64,000 nt of DNA, from positions 43,274 through 107,273 of the forward strand of contig JANQPA010000017.1 of the NCBI GenBank assembly GCA_028285545.1, in the 5' to 3' direction. This DNA is from Saprospiraceae bacterium. Lineage in GTDB: Bacteria > Bacteroidota > Bacteroidia > Chitinophagales > Saprospiraceae. Below are positions 36,838 to 46,200 of the stretch, in pieces. Every line of letters starts with the position of its first letter. The first letter of the stretch is position 1. The position numbers were made by a program, and so were the translations under genes. Below the pieces are notes generated by a model. The model made no database searches. It saw only the letters and a list, made by a program, of their open reading frames with translations, and was not told the origin of the DNA.

Positions 36838-38376
36838 TCATTCTTCCTTTGTTTCTTTCTCTAAATCAAAGCCTTCCACTTCATACTCCTTATATGAAAT
36901 AGCTAATAGTCCCAAAAAGGTTAGTAAACCATTAAGCGCAAGAATAGTATATCCAAATTGAAAGCCAAATAAGAATCTGGCAGAATTTACATCAATGAAA
37001 TAGGAGATTACTGGCGCAAGGATACATACTGGGATGACAAACTTCTCCCGTACTTTCAAACGGGTCAACAAGCCAAAAGCAAAAAGACCCAATAAGGGAC
37101 CATAAGTATAACTTGCAGCCTTAAATAACTCACTGATGACCGCATCATTACTCAAAGAATTAAAGATGATGATGGTTAAAAATAGTATAGCCGAAAAGGC
37201 AATATGGACAAAAATTCTTGTTTTAGTCTTCTTTTCTTCATCTTCCCGCTTTTGGAAATCCAAAAAATCTACACAAAAAGAAGTAGTCAGAGCCGTCAAA
37301 GCGGAATCTGCACTGGAATAGGCAGCTGCAATAAGGCCAAGAATAAAGATTAAACCTATATATGGGGATAAATGCTGAAGAGCAATTGTCGGAAATAATT
37401 GGTCAGATTTAGCAGGGAGTTCGATCCCAACCTGACTAGAATATATGTACAAAATGGCACCTAGACTTAAAAACAACAAATTGGCAAAAACCAAAATAAT
37501 GCTAAAAGTAAACATGTTCTTTTGAGCGTCGCCTATATTTTTACAACTCAGGTTTTTTTGCATAATATCCTGATCTAAACCCGACATGACAATGGCAATC
37601 AACGCTCCACTTAAAAATTGTTTAAAGAAATTATTGGGGTCATTCCAGCCATTTTCAAAAAAGAACATTTTAGAATATTCACTTTGGTTCAGCATTTCAA
37701 CCAGGCCGCCAAGATTGGTCTCTAAGGACTGGGCGATGGCAAAAATGGTAAGCACCACAGCTAGAAGCATACTAACAGTTTGTATGGTGTCCGTCCACAC
37801 AATCGTTTTGATACCCCCGCGAAAAGTGTACACCCAAATTAGCAGGATAGTAGCCAATACTGTTATGAAAAAGGGGATGCCTAAGGGCTCGAAAACAAAC
37901 TTTTGAAAAACAATAGCAATTAAATAAAGTCGAAAAGCAGCTCCGATCGTCCTGGAAAGCAGGAAAAACCCAGCTCCTGTTTTATAAGCAAAAAAGCCTA
38001 GCCTTTTTTCAAGATATTCATAAATAGAAACCAACTTTAGGCGATAGTACAAGGGCATCAATACAGTGGCAATTACAAAGTAACCCAGTAAATACCCAAA
38101 AACCATTTGCATGTAGGAAAAAGCCTTATTATAAGGTTCCACGGTATCGCCAGGTGCCGCTTCAAGGCCCACTACCCCTGGAATAGAGATGAATGTAACA
38201 CCAGATAGCGAAGTCCCTATCATACCAATCGCCACTAATATCCAGGGAGCCTTACGCCCCGCAAGGAAAAAGTCGCGGTTATTAGAATCCCTTCCTGTTC
38301 GATAGGAAATGAACATCAGCAGCCCAAAATAAGCTGCTATGGTCGCTAGGATGGCTAATGGTGAAAGTTGATTCAT
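36838..38376 (-). CDS. Sodium:solute symporter (SSF family)
   Basis: The 512-residue integral membrane protein has about 13 hydrophobic segments and shows the SSF pattern, including GTSLSGVTFISIPG at about 54-67 and AAYSSADSALTALTTSF at about 345-361. It couples uptake of an organic solute to sodium entry at the inner membrane. The substrate cannot be read. It is transcribed away from the FKBP gene; the shared upstream region holds an inverted repeat with tandem words (38589-38690). Confidence 0.85.
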   Translation of the reverse strand: MNQLSPLAILATIAAYFGLLMFISYRTGRDSNNRDFFLAGRKAPWILVAIGMIGTSLSGVTFISIPGVVGLEAAPGDTVEPYNKAFSYMQMVFGYLLGYFVIATVLMPLYYRLKLVSIYEYLEKRLGFFAYKTGAGFFLLSRTIGAAFRLYLIAIVFQKFVFEPLGIPFFITVLATILLIWVYTFRGGIKTIVWTDTIQTVSMLLAVVLTIFAIAQSLETNLGGLVEMLNQSEYSKMFFFENGWNDPNNFFKQFLSGALIAIVMSGLDQDIMQKNLSCKNIGDAQKNMFTFSIILVFANLLFLSLGAILYIYSSQVGIELPAKSDQLFPTIALQHLSPYIGLIFILGLIAAAYSSADSALTALTTSFCVDFLDFQKREDEEKKTKTRIFVHIAFSAILFLTIIIFNSLSNDAVISELFKAASYTYGPLLGLFAFGLLTRLKVREKFVIPVCILAPVISYFIDVNSARFLFGFQFGYTILALNGLLTFLGLLAISYKEYEVEGFDLEKETKEE

Positions 38377-38588
38377 CTATTGTTGATGGTTTCTGCGCTG
38401 TTTAAGCGGGGCAAATATAGTAAAATATTAAATCGTGTCTAAGTGGATAATTAATAAGTTGTCCAAAGTTTTCTTGATGAGCTCAAAATCCAGGTTTTTC
38501 GCTCACAGCAGAGAACTTTTGACAACTTTTAAGTTTAAATTATTGAACCAGGGATTTTTCTCTTACTTTTTGAAAATCGATTTGAGAG

Positions 38589-38690
38589 TAGTAAGTAAAA
38601 GGTAGAAAGTAGAAAGATTTTCAAATTAACTATAAAGATATTAGAAGTTTAATTTTTGTCTTTCTACTTTTTACTTTATACCTTTTACTG
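38589..38690. repeat. Inverted repeat with tandem-word arms in a divergent promoter region
   Basis: The left arm (38589-38617) has words like GTAAAAGGTAGAAAGTAGAAAG; the right arm (38659-38690) has the complement (TCTTTCTACTTTTTACTTTA). The spacer is about 41 bases. It sits between two divergent genes (38377-38725), 35 bases before the FKBP start, so it cannot be a simple terminator. Confidence 0.75.
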
Positions 38691-38725
38691 ATCGTTGCAA
38701 TGCGACTGAATTTAAGCACATCGAT

Positions 38726-39319
38726 ATGAAATTTATAACCTATTTTTTCCTCCTTTTATTTTCTTTGTTTGCCTGCCAGCCTCAAACTGCTAATGACGAT
38801 TCCTTTTGTTCCTCTTCACCCTGGTTTAAACAAATGACTGTTGAAGATGAAGATGTACTCCTTTTCCGACTCTCCTCCGAGTTGATTCCCAACCCCGAAT
38901 TACAAGCTCATGATGATCATAATGACATCATTTCATTTGCCATCGATCACAACATTGATTTGCAGATGACTCCCTCAGGTCTTTTTTATCAAATCCTGGA
39001 AGAAGGATCTGGCAATCAACTGGATTGGGGCGATAAAATAGCCGTCCAGTACAAAGGTTATTTTTTAGATGAAAAATTATTCGATACTTCTTGTCGTCGC
39101 GGAAAACCACTGGAGTTCTACATCGGCAATATGATTGATGGATGGAATGAGGGACTACAACTGTTGAAGCTTGGGGCTAAGGCCCTTTTTTTAGTGCCTT
39201 CCAGACTGGCTTATGGAGAGGAGGGCCTCATGGATGATAAGGAAAGGGAGCTGGTGCCTCCTGATAAAGTGCTTTTATTTGAGGTGGAGGTGGTTAAAGT
39301 ACTAGATAGGAGGGAATAG
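38726..39319 (+). CDS. FKBP-type peptidyl-prolyl isomerase, lipoprotein
   Basis: The 197-residue protein has a lipoprotein signal (FSLFAC, Cys17) and an FKBP domain at about 80-195 with the usual pattern: GDKIAVQYKGYF, LFDTSCRRGKPLEF, MIDGWNEGLQLLKLGAKA, LAYGEEG and LLFEVEVV. It helps proline isomerisation of proteins in the periplasm. Bacteroidota have several such lipoproteins and some (GldI) are needed for gliding; whether this one is so is unknown. The start ATG at 38726 precedes the signal directly. Confidence 0.85.
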   Translation: MKFITYFFLLLFSLFACQPQTANDDSFCSSSPWFKQMTVEDEDVLLFRLSSELIPNPELQAHDDHNDIISFAIDHNIDLQMTPSGLFYQILEEGSGNQLDWGDKIAVQYKGYFLDEKLFDTSCRRGKPLEFYIGNMIDGWNEGLQLLKLGAKALFLVPSRLAYGEEGLMDDKERELVPPDKVLLFEVEVVKVLDRRE

Positions 39320-39324
39320 GAAGT

Positions 39325-39400
39325 GTGCAGATATGCATATGTGCAGATTGTTGATTGTTTGATGCTGTTATCCTGTGATGATTTAATTTGTAGGTTGGGA
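39325..39400 (+). repeat. Partial copy of the composite intergenic repeat (left half)
   Basis: GTGCAGAT occurs twice (about 39325-39350), followed by TTTGATGCTGTTATCCTGTG, which matches the left half of the composite element at 16135-16355 (minus strand) and 53760-53850. The core and right end are missing here. The rest to 39604 is plain AT-rich leader of the large gene. Confidence 0.45.
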
Positions 39401-39604
39401 GATGGCTGGACTTGATGATTATAAAGTTTTAAGGGCTTACTAAAGGGCACAATTAATTTATTTTATAGTCTTTCTTTATCATTTTAGGAAAACAAATTGC
39501 CCACACTTTTTCATTTCTCTCATTTGTTAGAATAAAGTGATAATTATCATTGATTCAATTACTTATCTAATCTAAATTAAAACTCCAGATTAAATAAAAA
39601 ACAA

Positions 39605-42600
39605 ATGGAACAACCACAAAAGACTAAAACCTATAAGAAGAATTCTGTATCGTATTTTTTGAATAAGATTCTAGCAAAGGAGCCTCAAAGTTACTTTTTA
39701 CATCAGTTCTTGAATTCTTTGAAGCAAAAATCTATACAAAGAAAAAAAAAATTAAGGGGACGCTTTGAAAACATATTTCACTATACTGATGAAAATGGTG
39801 TTCCAAAATTTGACGTTCTCGCATACTCTTCAGGTCAATTTATAATCCATAATTTTTTCGGGAAACCAAACAAGTTAAAATTAGAAGATTTGCTCCTATT
39901 TAATTTACCAGAATTAAAAAAAAATGAAAAAATAATTTTTGTTAGTAATGAGCAGACAGCTTCACTATTAAATAATCAAAGTTTAGTTGCAACTACTAAT
40001 CCAGGGGGAGCTATTGGAAAGGAATGGAATTCTAATTTTGATAACGTATTAAAAGGAAAAAAGGTAGTATTAATTCCTGATAGTACGAACTATGGAAGAC
40101 TACATGCAAGATGGGTAATAAAAAATATTCAGGGAATAGTTAATGAAGTTAAAGTTGTTGAGCTTCCAAATCTAGATAGGAGCGGTAGTGTATATAATTG
40201 GTTACGTCAACAAGATGGAATTGAGATCATTCTTGATTCAATTAAAAAATTCTCAACTAGTGCTGAAGTTTTTGCTCGGAAAGTTTTAAACGAAGAAAAT
40301 TTAAGATTGGATAAATTATTAAAAAAACAACTTTCAAGTGAATTTAAACCAAAGAGTTCTTTCGAATTAGAGCCTATAAATTTGAATTGCCCAATTCGTG
40401 AAATAGTTTTTGAAAATAATATTACTCAAAAAGAACCTGTTATTTTTTTGTCAGATAGTAAACTTAGAGAAAACCCATCTTCGCGAATAAAGATATCTGC
40501 GAATAATTCAACTACTTTGAATTCCGGTGGAAGTTCGAATGATGCTCCTTCAATCGACGAGATTTTCCAAAAAAAAGTAGATAATATATTAAAAAGGGGA
40601 AGTCATTCGAAAAATCAATTAAAAACATCTAAAAGGGATAATAACTATCAATATTATGATTTTGAAAACTACGAATTATTAATTCCAGAAAAAAATAATT
40701 CTGATCAAGGAGGGAATGGAGAAATCTTAGCTAGCTATTCAATGTTTTGCGCAAGTGCGAAAAATATTATTAGGCAGGTCCTTTTAGAAAGGTTTGAAGA
40801 TTATGAAATAACATATCTTTTAAATAACCCAATATATCAGAGGGGCTTTGGCTATTCAGATGAAGACTACTTACCTCCTGTTAATCATCGGAATAAGTTA
40901 TGTGAAATTATTTATGATAATTTATTCCTATCTAGTTCCTACTTATTGTTTGTACAATATCTCTCACTTTCTATCAATTTAAAAAAGATCTATTTCATTA
41001 AGTATTTTAAGGATGAACTTATTAAAAAAGCTTGGTTCCATTTCGTAGACCAAAGACATGGAATTTCACCACTCTTAGAAGATGATTGGATTTCTATTTC
41101 TGCATTTATTAGTGAGGTCATTGAATCAGGGTTTGAAGATCCGTATTCAGATCCCACAGTTATTTCAGATACTTATAATTTTTCTCCTTTTATTGACCCC
41201 CCAATTAATTTTGGCTTGCAATTGGTTTATCGACAATTTTGGAATTTAATAGGTGATATAAGTGGCGAAACTGTTAAGACCATCCCTTTAGGACCAAAAC
41301 AAGTAGAAAAAGTTTCCATAAAATTTGTCAGGAAAAATATTGAAAGCCGGAGTATAGAGGCTAGTACTGAAAAGGAGATTAATAAAGAATCTACGGATTC
41401 TTCTAAAGAAGTGATGGAAATTATTAATGAGGCTAGTGCATCAGAAAAATGGAATGCAGGAGGATCATTTGGGTTGAATTTAGGAATAGTGAAGTTTGGG
41501 GGAGGAGGAGGAGGAAGTGGCGAAAATATTAATTCAAGTAAAGAATCAAAGAATTACCTAACAGAAAAAATTGTAAAAACTGCCAGTAAGATAAGAAATG
41601 AAACAAAAGCTATTGTTAGCACAAAAAAAGAATCTTCTTTTGAAGAAGAATATTTCTCGGAAATAATAAATCAAAATGAAGAATTGGCCATTACCTATAT
41701 CTATAAAAAGCTCTATAATAAATACCAAGTATTCACAAAATTGGCGGAGGTGAATTCTGTAGTTTTTGTTGCTGAGCCAATACCCTTTCCTTCCCAAATA
41801 AATATTGAATGGATTCGTCAATATGATGATATTATTATTCAAAATTTGTTAGATTCTTCACTATCAGAAGATATTTCATATTTAAGAAATAGCATATGTG
41901 AATCGAAATTATTGGATGATGTTTCAAATACTTACAAAGAATATGTGGACTTGATATTTAAGGGTGATGCAACTCACCCAGCTATCATTAAACCATTTAG
42001 TACTCTACGTGGAAATTTACCTGACCTTTTTAAATTATCTCAAGAAAATTTCGCCAGAGAAATTAATAGAAACAGAGAATTGAATAAGGTGTATCAACAA
42101 CATCAATTAAGGAAAAAACGAGTAATTATTCATATCAAGGATAATATTCTACATTATATGAGAGCGATATGGAGGGCGGAAGACCCAGACGTAAGATTAA
42201 GAAGATATTCAAAAATATTAGTGCCGATAAAATGGGATTCAGAAGTTGAAAAAGATAATGTAACCATAGTTAAACCAGTACCAGGACATGAAGTTCCTCT
42301 TTCTGATATCATTAATCCTGCTGGGCCAATAGGATTCGTAGGAAATTATTCAATTTTCAATTTAAAAAACTCTCCTCGGCTAAATGAATTGAATGATGCA
42401 CTATCAATTTTGAGACAAGAATATTTGGACTTTGATATTGAAGTAACCAAAAATATAACCATGGATAAATCAAGCCTGCGAATTGATTCTGTTAAAAGTC
42501 CACAGGGTGACCAGGTAGAGGTTGAGGTACAAGAAGGAGAGTTAAAAATTAATCTTTATGAAAAAGGAATTATTAAATCCAGCATATCTAGAGTTATTGA

Positions 42601-43255
42601 AATCAATTCTCTTATTCAGGAATTTGGATTTAATTTTGAAATCGAAAATGAATTAAATACTTTGCCAAAAAATGGCGTCAAGTGGACAATTACTTGTAAT
42701 ACTTCTTCATACTTAGAGGATCCTGAGTTAAAACAATTAAAACATGAAATTCCTCTACCTTCATCTGCAGAAGAAGACAATATTTTTGATCAAAATGTTC
42801 TGCTTGAAATGCTAACCTATTTTCCTGATTTGGAAAATTATATTACTTGGGAAAATGAGGAAAAATGCTTGCCGTCGAATTGGGAATCCCAAGTGGATAA
42901 TCGTTTCAAAAAATTTGTGCGTAAAAATTATCACAAATATTTACTTTATAAAAAATATACAAGAAATCTCTTGGTTGATACTAAAAATCTAGTGATGGAT
43001 TTACATTTGGGACAAACATCGGCACTCGAAGAATTTAAGCAATTACATAGATATATTGATGTTATGAAAGCTAAATTTGAGAATGAAAAAATTCAAATAG
43101 AAATTCAAAAACTTGAGGAAGACATCAATCGACGCAAGCGATTGTTGGAATTAGATAAACTTGGTGATCCTGATATTGAGAAAATAATGGTTATTGGCAA
43201 AGAAGAGGATATTGATTCTCTCGTAAATATTTCGCTAACTGAAGAAAAAGAGTAA
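39605..43255 (+). CDS. Very large accessory protein with N-terminal degenerate TOPRIM/primase-like module
   Basis: The 1216-residue protein has no signal peptide. Residues about 53-215 resemble the zinc-less primase/TOPRIM N-terminus of phage-type primases: FHYTDENGVPKFDVLAY, then IIFVSNEQTA (Glu116 at the metal Glu), the GGAIGKEWNS stretch and KKVVLIPDSTNYGR. In active TOPRIM enzymes the last motif has DxD; here it is DST (Asp159), so metal binding is weakened. A polar linker follows (about 240-375), then a large unrecognised region (about 380-1100) with a glycine run at about 633-640, and a coiled coil (about 1115-1185). The gene is more AT-rich than its neighbours. With the next gene it forms an apparent two-gene cassette. 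Confidence 0.6.
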   Translation: MEQPQKTKTYKKNSVSYFLNKILAKEPQSYFLHQFLNSLKQKSIQRKKKLRGRFENIFHYTDENGVPKFDVLAYSSGQFIIHNFFGKPNKLKLEDLLLFNLPELKKNEKIIFVSNEQTASLLNNQSLVATTNPGGAIGKEWNSNFDNVLKGKKVVLIPDSTNYGRLHARWVIKNIQGIVNEVKVVELPNLDRSGSVYNWLRQQDGIEIILDSIKKFSTSAEVFARKVLNEENLRLDKLLKKQLSSEFKPKSSFELEPINLNCPIREIVFENNITQKEPVIFLSDSKLRENPSSRIKISANNSTTLNSGGSSNDAPSIDEIFQKKVDNILKRGSHSKNQLKTSKRDNNYQYYDFENYELLIPEKNNSDQGGNGEILASYSMFCASAKNIIRQVLLERFEDYEITYLLNNPIYQRGFGYSDEDYLPPVNHRNKLCEIIYDNLFLSSSYLLFVQYLSLSINLKKIYFIKYFKDELIKKAWFHFVDQRHGISPLLEDDWISISAFISEVIESGFEDPYSDPTVISDTYNFSPFIDPPINFGLQLVYRQFWNLIGDISGETVKTIPLGPKQVEKVSIKFVRKNIESRSIEASTEKEINKESTDSSKEVMEIINEASASEKWNAGGSFGLNLGIVKFGGGGGGSGENINSSKESKNYLTEKIVKTASKIRNETKAIVSTKKESSFEEEYFSEIINQNEELAITYIYKKLYNKYQVFTKLAEVNSVVFVAEPIPFPSQINIEWIRQYDDIIIQNLLDSSLSEDISYLRNSICESKLLDDVSNTYKEYVDLIFKGDATHPAIIKPFSTLRGNLPDLFKLSQENFAREINRNRELNKVYQQHQLRKKRVIIHIKDNILHYMRAIWRAEDPDVRLRRYSKILVPIKWDSEVEKDNVTIVKPVPGHEVPLSDIINPAGPIGFVGNYSIFNLKNSPRLNELNDALSILRQEYLDFDIEVTKNITMDKSSLRIDSVKSPQGDQVEVEVQEGELKINLYEKGIIKSSISRVIEINSLIQEFGFNFEIENELNTLPKNGVKWTITCNTSSYLEDPELKQLKHEIPLPSSAEEDNIFDQNVLLEMLTYFPDLENYITWENEEKCLPSNWESQVDNRFKKFVRKNYHKYLLYKKYTRNLLVDTKNLVMDLHLGQTSALEEFKQLHRYIDVMKAKFENEKIQIEIQKLEEDINRRKRLLELDKLGDPDIEKIMVIGKEEDIDSLVNISLTEEKE

Positions 43256-43367
43256 TGATTGTTTAATCATAAAAATAAAAATCTTGAACATTATCGGAGA
43301 TCAAGCAATCCAAAATAGAGAGTGTAATAATAGAGGAACTAATTATGAAAAGTATTATAAGGAGTCA

Positions 43368-45545
43368 ATGTTGACAATTAGTGAACCTGTGTTAACAGAA
43401 TCTGCCGTCAAGATTAAAAACTCAGTTGAAAGGTTAAATTTATTTGGGAAAACTATTTTTTCCAAATTTGGTGAAGAGGAAGCACGTTTAAGGATTTGGA
43501 ATTTTCTTCAGTATAATCATCGAACTGAGCAAATAAGATTTCTTCAAAATAATGAAAGCTTTAAAACCTTCCTTATCTTAATTAAAGGTAAAAAATTTAA
43601 AGGTGATAAATTACGTTCACTTCAGTTCATAAAAGATGTAATGTTAATAAAGAGAGAGGTTGAAAGAGTAGCCATTCCATGGTTAAAAAAGCAAACTAAG
43701 TTTATGGAGCTGAAGCTTGCCCAAAATAAAGAGATATTGCTTAATGACCTTTCGAGTTTAAAAGCAAATATTGAGGCATTTTTAATAATCCGGGAATTAC
43801 AAGAAAAAACCTTAATAGAAAAAGAAACATCTCCTGCCCCCTTTCCCGTTCTGAATTTTTGGAAAGAAAAGAGAAGACCAATAACCTATGAAACAAAAAC
43901 CTCAAAGATAGAAAGAACCAAGATCGCTTTAGAAGAGGTCGGAGATAGAAGATTATATCTTTTATTGAACCATCCGGAAGGATGGTCCTTATTAGAAAAA
44001 CTAAGAAGCAGTGACTACCTCGGAAAAAATGCTCTAAATGAGGAATTTAATACTGCTCTAATTGGATTGGAGAGGTTTAGATCCGAATTAGAAAATAATC
44101 CGGGCCATTTGTGGAGATATCCTCCTTTGATTATTGGTACGCTAAAAGAATTATTGTCGGAGGTTCAAGAAAAATTTGATAATAATCAATATTTCCTTGA
44201 AATAATGACTTTATGTGGGAAAAGAATTTCTGAGACAGCCTGGGATAAGTTAAAAGATGTAGCTGGTATGCTGTTATTGATATTTTCAGGATTATCACTG
44301 ATTGGAGTTGGGTTTAGAGCACTATTTATTTCCCTTGTCGATTTTTCCTTAGCCTCTTTCTCTACTTGGAAAGATTTTGAAAAAGCTTATGAAAACAATT
44401 TAGGTTTCGATGCTCAAGCCTTTTCTAATGAAAAGGTTTTTACTTTTGGGAAGCAAAATTATCTTCCTGGGACAATTGATATCATACTAGCATTTGCTGG
44501 GGTTTATTTGGATGCATTTGAGTTAATTAAGTTTAACCGAAGAAGATTGGCTAAATCCGTGGTTAAGAAAAAATCGACAAGATTAAAAGAAATGGAAAGT
44601 ACATGGAAGAGAGTAAGCCAGGGGATAGATAAAAAAAGAAGAGATATACTGATTTTGAATGAGCATCATAAAAAATTAAAAAAGGAAATTAAACTATTAA
44701 AAAGAAAGATTGAATTTGGCACCCCAAATGAACAACTGGAAAGGAGTTTGTCAAAGACAGAAAGCCTAGGCGAGAAAGTAGAAAACCGTATTAAAGAACT
44801 AAAGAAAGAAGAGGAAGAGTTGGTTAGAATCTATAATGTTATTAGAGTAGAAATTCCTAAATTAGAAAATGAACTATCTACACAAGCATCAAAATTAATT
44901 AGAGATAAGAGTATTTCTTCGAAGGCTATCTTACCTAAAGAATACGCTGATTTAAGAGGGCCTGCATCTAATGTAAAAGATTGGTTAAATCAAAATCCAG
45001 AATTGGAAAAGTTACCAAAACTATTAGAAAAATGGTATGCTGATAAAACTCTTACCCCTGTAAAAATCGGAAAAAAATTTGAGGAATTTATTTCAAAATT
45101 AAAAATTGGTGATTATTACGATTTAAATTTAATAAAAACCAATATGCCATTTGTAGACGGAAAATTAACTTTACCAAATGGAGAGATAAGATTTATTCAA
45201 ATAACATTGGGAAAACCAAAATCTATAGTAAAACATATGAATAAAAGCTTAGGTCAATATTTAGAAGAGATTAATTCTAAACTATTTATGGAAACAATGG
45301 AAAAAATTGGTGTAGGGAAAAACTATTATGAGTATATTAGAAATCTAGTTTTTATCCTTCCAAAGAACCAAGCCCTTGAATTAAAGCAATTTATTTTCAA
45401 AAAAGTTCCTCCTACAGCTACCGATTTAGAAAGTTTAGGTACTGGGTTTAATATTTGGTTAAAAGCCAAATTTTCTGGAACAAATCCTTCAATAGAACAA
45501 GTACTTAAAACATTACTTTCCGAGCATATTGTTCCTGCAGGTTAA
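43368..45545 (+). CDS. Large accessory protein with hydrophobic and coiled-coil core and toxin-like C-terminus
   Basis: I take the ATG at 43368, 5 bases after an AGGAG stretch, as the likely start (725 residues); an in-frame TTG at 43284 would add 28. Two hydrophobic stretches (about 300-330 and 368-390) surround a short polar loop. A charged coiled coil lies at about 400-520. The C-terminal 200 residues hold an alpha/beta domain (PNGEIRFIQITLGKPKS, then helices). The hydrophobic middle followed by a compact C-terminal domain recalls effector/toxin proteins; a nuclease-like fold with Gln in place of Glu at the ITLGK strand is only a guess. It follows the primase-like gene by 112 bases. Confidence 0.5.
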   Translation: MLTISEPVLTESAVKIKNSVERLNLFGKTIFSKFGEEEARLRIWNFLQYNHRTEQIRFLQNNESFKTFLILIKGKKFKGDKLRSLQFIKDVMLIKREVERVAIPWLKKQTKFMELKLAQNKEILLNDLSSLKANIEAFLIIRELQEKTLIEKETSPAPFPVLNFWKEKRRPITYETKTSKIERTKIALEEVGDRRLYLLLNHPEGWSLLEKLRSSDYLGKNALNEEFNTALIGLERFRSELENNPGHLWRYPPLIIGTLKELLSEVQEKFDNNQYFLEIMTLCGKRISETAWDKLKDVAGMLLLIFSGLSLIGVGFRALFISLVDFSLASFSTWKDFEKAYENNLGFDAQAFSNEKVFTFGKQNYLPGTIDIILAFAGVYLDAFELIKFNRRRLAKSVVKKKSTRLKEMESTWKRVSQGIDKKRRDILILNEHHKKLKKEIKLLKRKIEFGTPNEQLERSLSKTESLGEKVENRIKELKKEEEELVRIYNVIRVEIPKLENELSTQASKLIRDKSISSKAILPKEYADLRGPASNVKDWLNQNPELEKLPKLLEKWYADKTLTPVKIGKKFEEFISKLKIGDYYDLNLIKTNMPFVDGKLTLPNGEIRFIQITLGKPKSIVKHMNKSLGQYLEEINSKLFMETMEKIGVGKNYYEYIRNLVFILPKNQALELKQFIFKKVPPTATDLESLGTGFNIWLKAKFSGTNPSIEQVLKTLLSEHIVPAG

Positions 45546-45553
45546 GAGAGAAT

Positions 45554-45573
45554 GTAATACTAGAGAGTGTTAC
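45554..45573. terminator. Weak hairpin at a convergent junction
   Basis: GTAATACT (45554-45561) pairs with AGTGTTAC (45566-45573) with one G-U pair and an AGAG loop. It lies between the accessory cassette and lspA. No T-run is seen, so termination is uncertain. Confidence 0.4.
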
Positions 45574-45580
45574 AGAAAGA

Positions 45581-46108
45581 CTACACACTATTCTCCTCAA
45601 TTCCACTCTCTCCTGCCTTCTCCTCCCCCTTCTCCGGACTTTTCTTAAACATATAGGGAAGCATCATAAATAGACCGGTCATAATGGCCATGTCAGCAAT
45701 GTTGAAGATGCCAGTACGAAGATTGCCAATACCCATATTCATAAAATCGACTACACTTCCGTACATGATGCGATCAAAAATATTACTGATACCTCCACCA
45801 AGGATAGAACTAAAAGCAATGACCTGCCATCTGGTGAAGGTTTTAGAAAAAAGAGTTTGATACAATAAAAACAGAAGGACTACGACAGGGAGGATAGTAA
45901 GAACCCAGTATCGCCAGTTATCTGACAAGCCGGAACCAAGACTAAGAAATGCACCGGTGTTTTTGGCAAAAGTAAGCCTAAATAGGTCGCCGAGATAAGA
46001 GGTAGAGGGTTCACCCATTAAAGTTTTAACGGCCCACATTTTACTTAGTTGATCAATGCCAATAACTGCGGCAATTATTCCAAAAACGGTCAATAGTCTT
46101 CTAGACAT
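45581..46108 (-). CDS. lspA: Lipoprotein signal peptidase (signal peptidase II)
   Basis: The start is taken at the ATG 46106-46108 (MSRRLLTVFGIIAAVIGIDQ), because the upstream 34 codons of the open frame look like non-coding leader and would precede a typical LspA N-terminus. The product is 175 residues with four membrane segments. The catalytic aspartates are in GIDQLSK-type and SNIFDRIMYGSVVDF motifs (the last Asp at the VVDF end). It cleaves signal peptides of lipoproteins in the inner membrane, of which this window encodes many. A run of hydrophilic residues closes the C-terminus. Confidence 0.92.
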   Translation of the reverse strand: MSRRLLTVFGIIAAVIGIDQLSKMWAVKTLMGEPSTSYLGDLFRLTFAKNTGAFLSLGSGLSDNWRYWVLTILPVVVLLFLLYQTLFSKTFTRWQVIAFSSILGGGISNIFDRIMYGSVVDFMNMGIGNLRTGIFNIADMAIMTGLFMMLPYMFKKSPEKGEEKAGESGIEENSV

Positions 46109-46200
46109 TCGTATTTTAAGATTTTTGAACTCCAATATTAAGCAGAACCTTCGAATTATCAATAAAATGCTATATTTAATTCGAATGAAATTATAAATAC

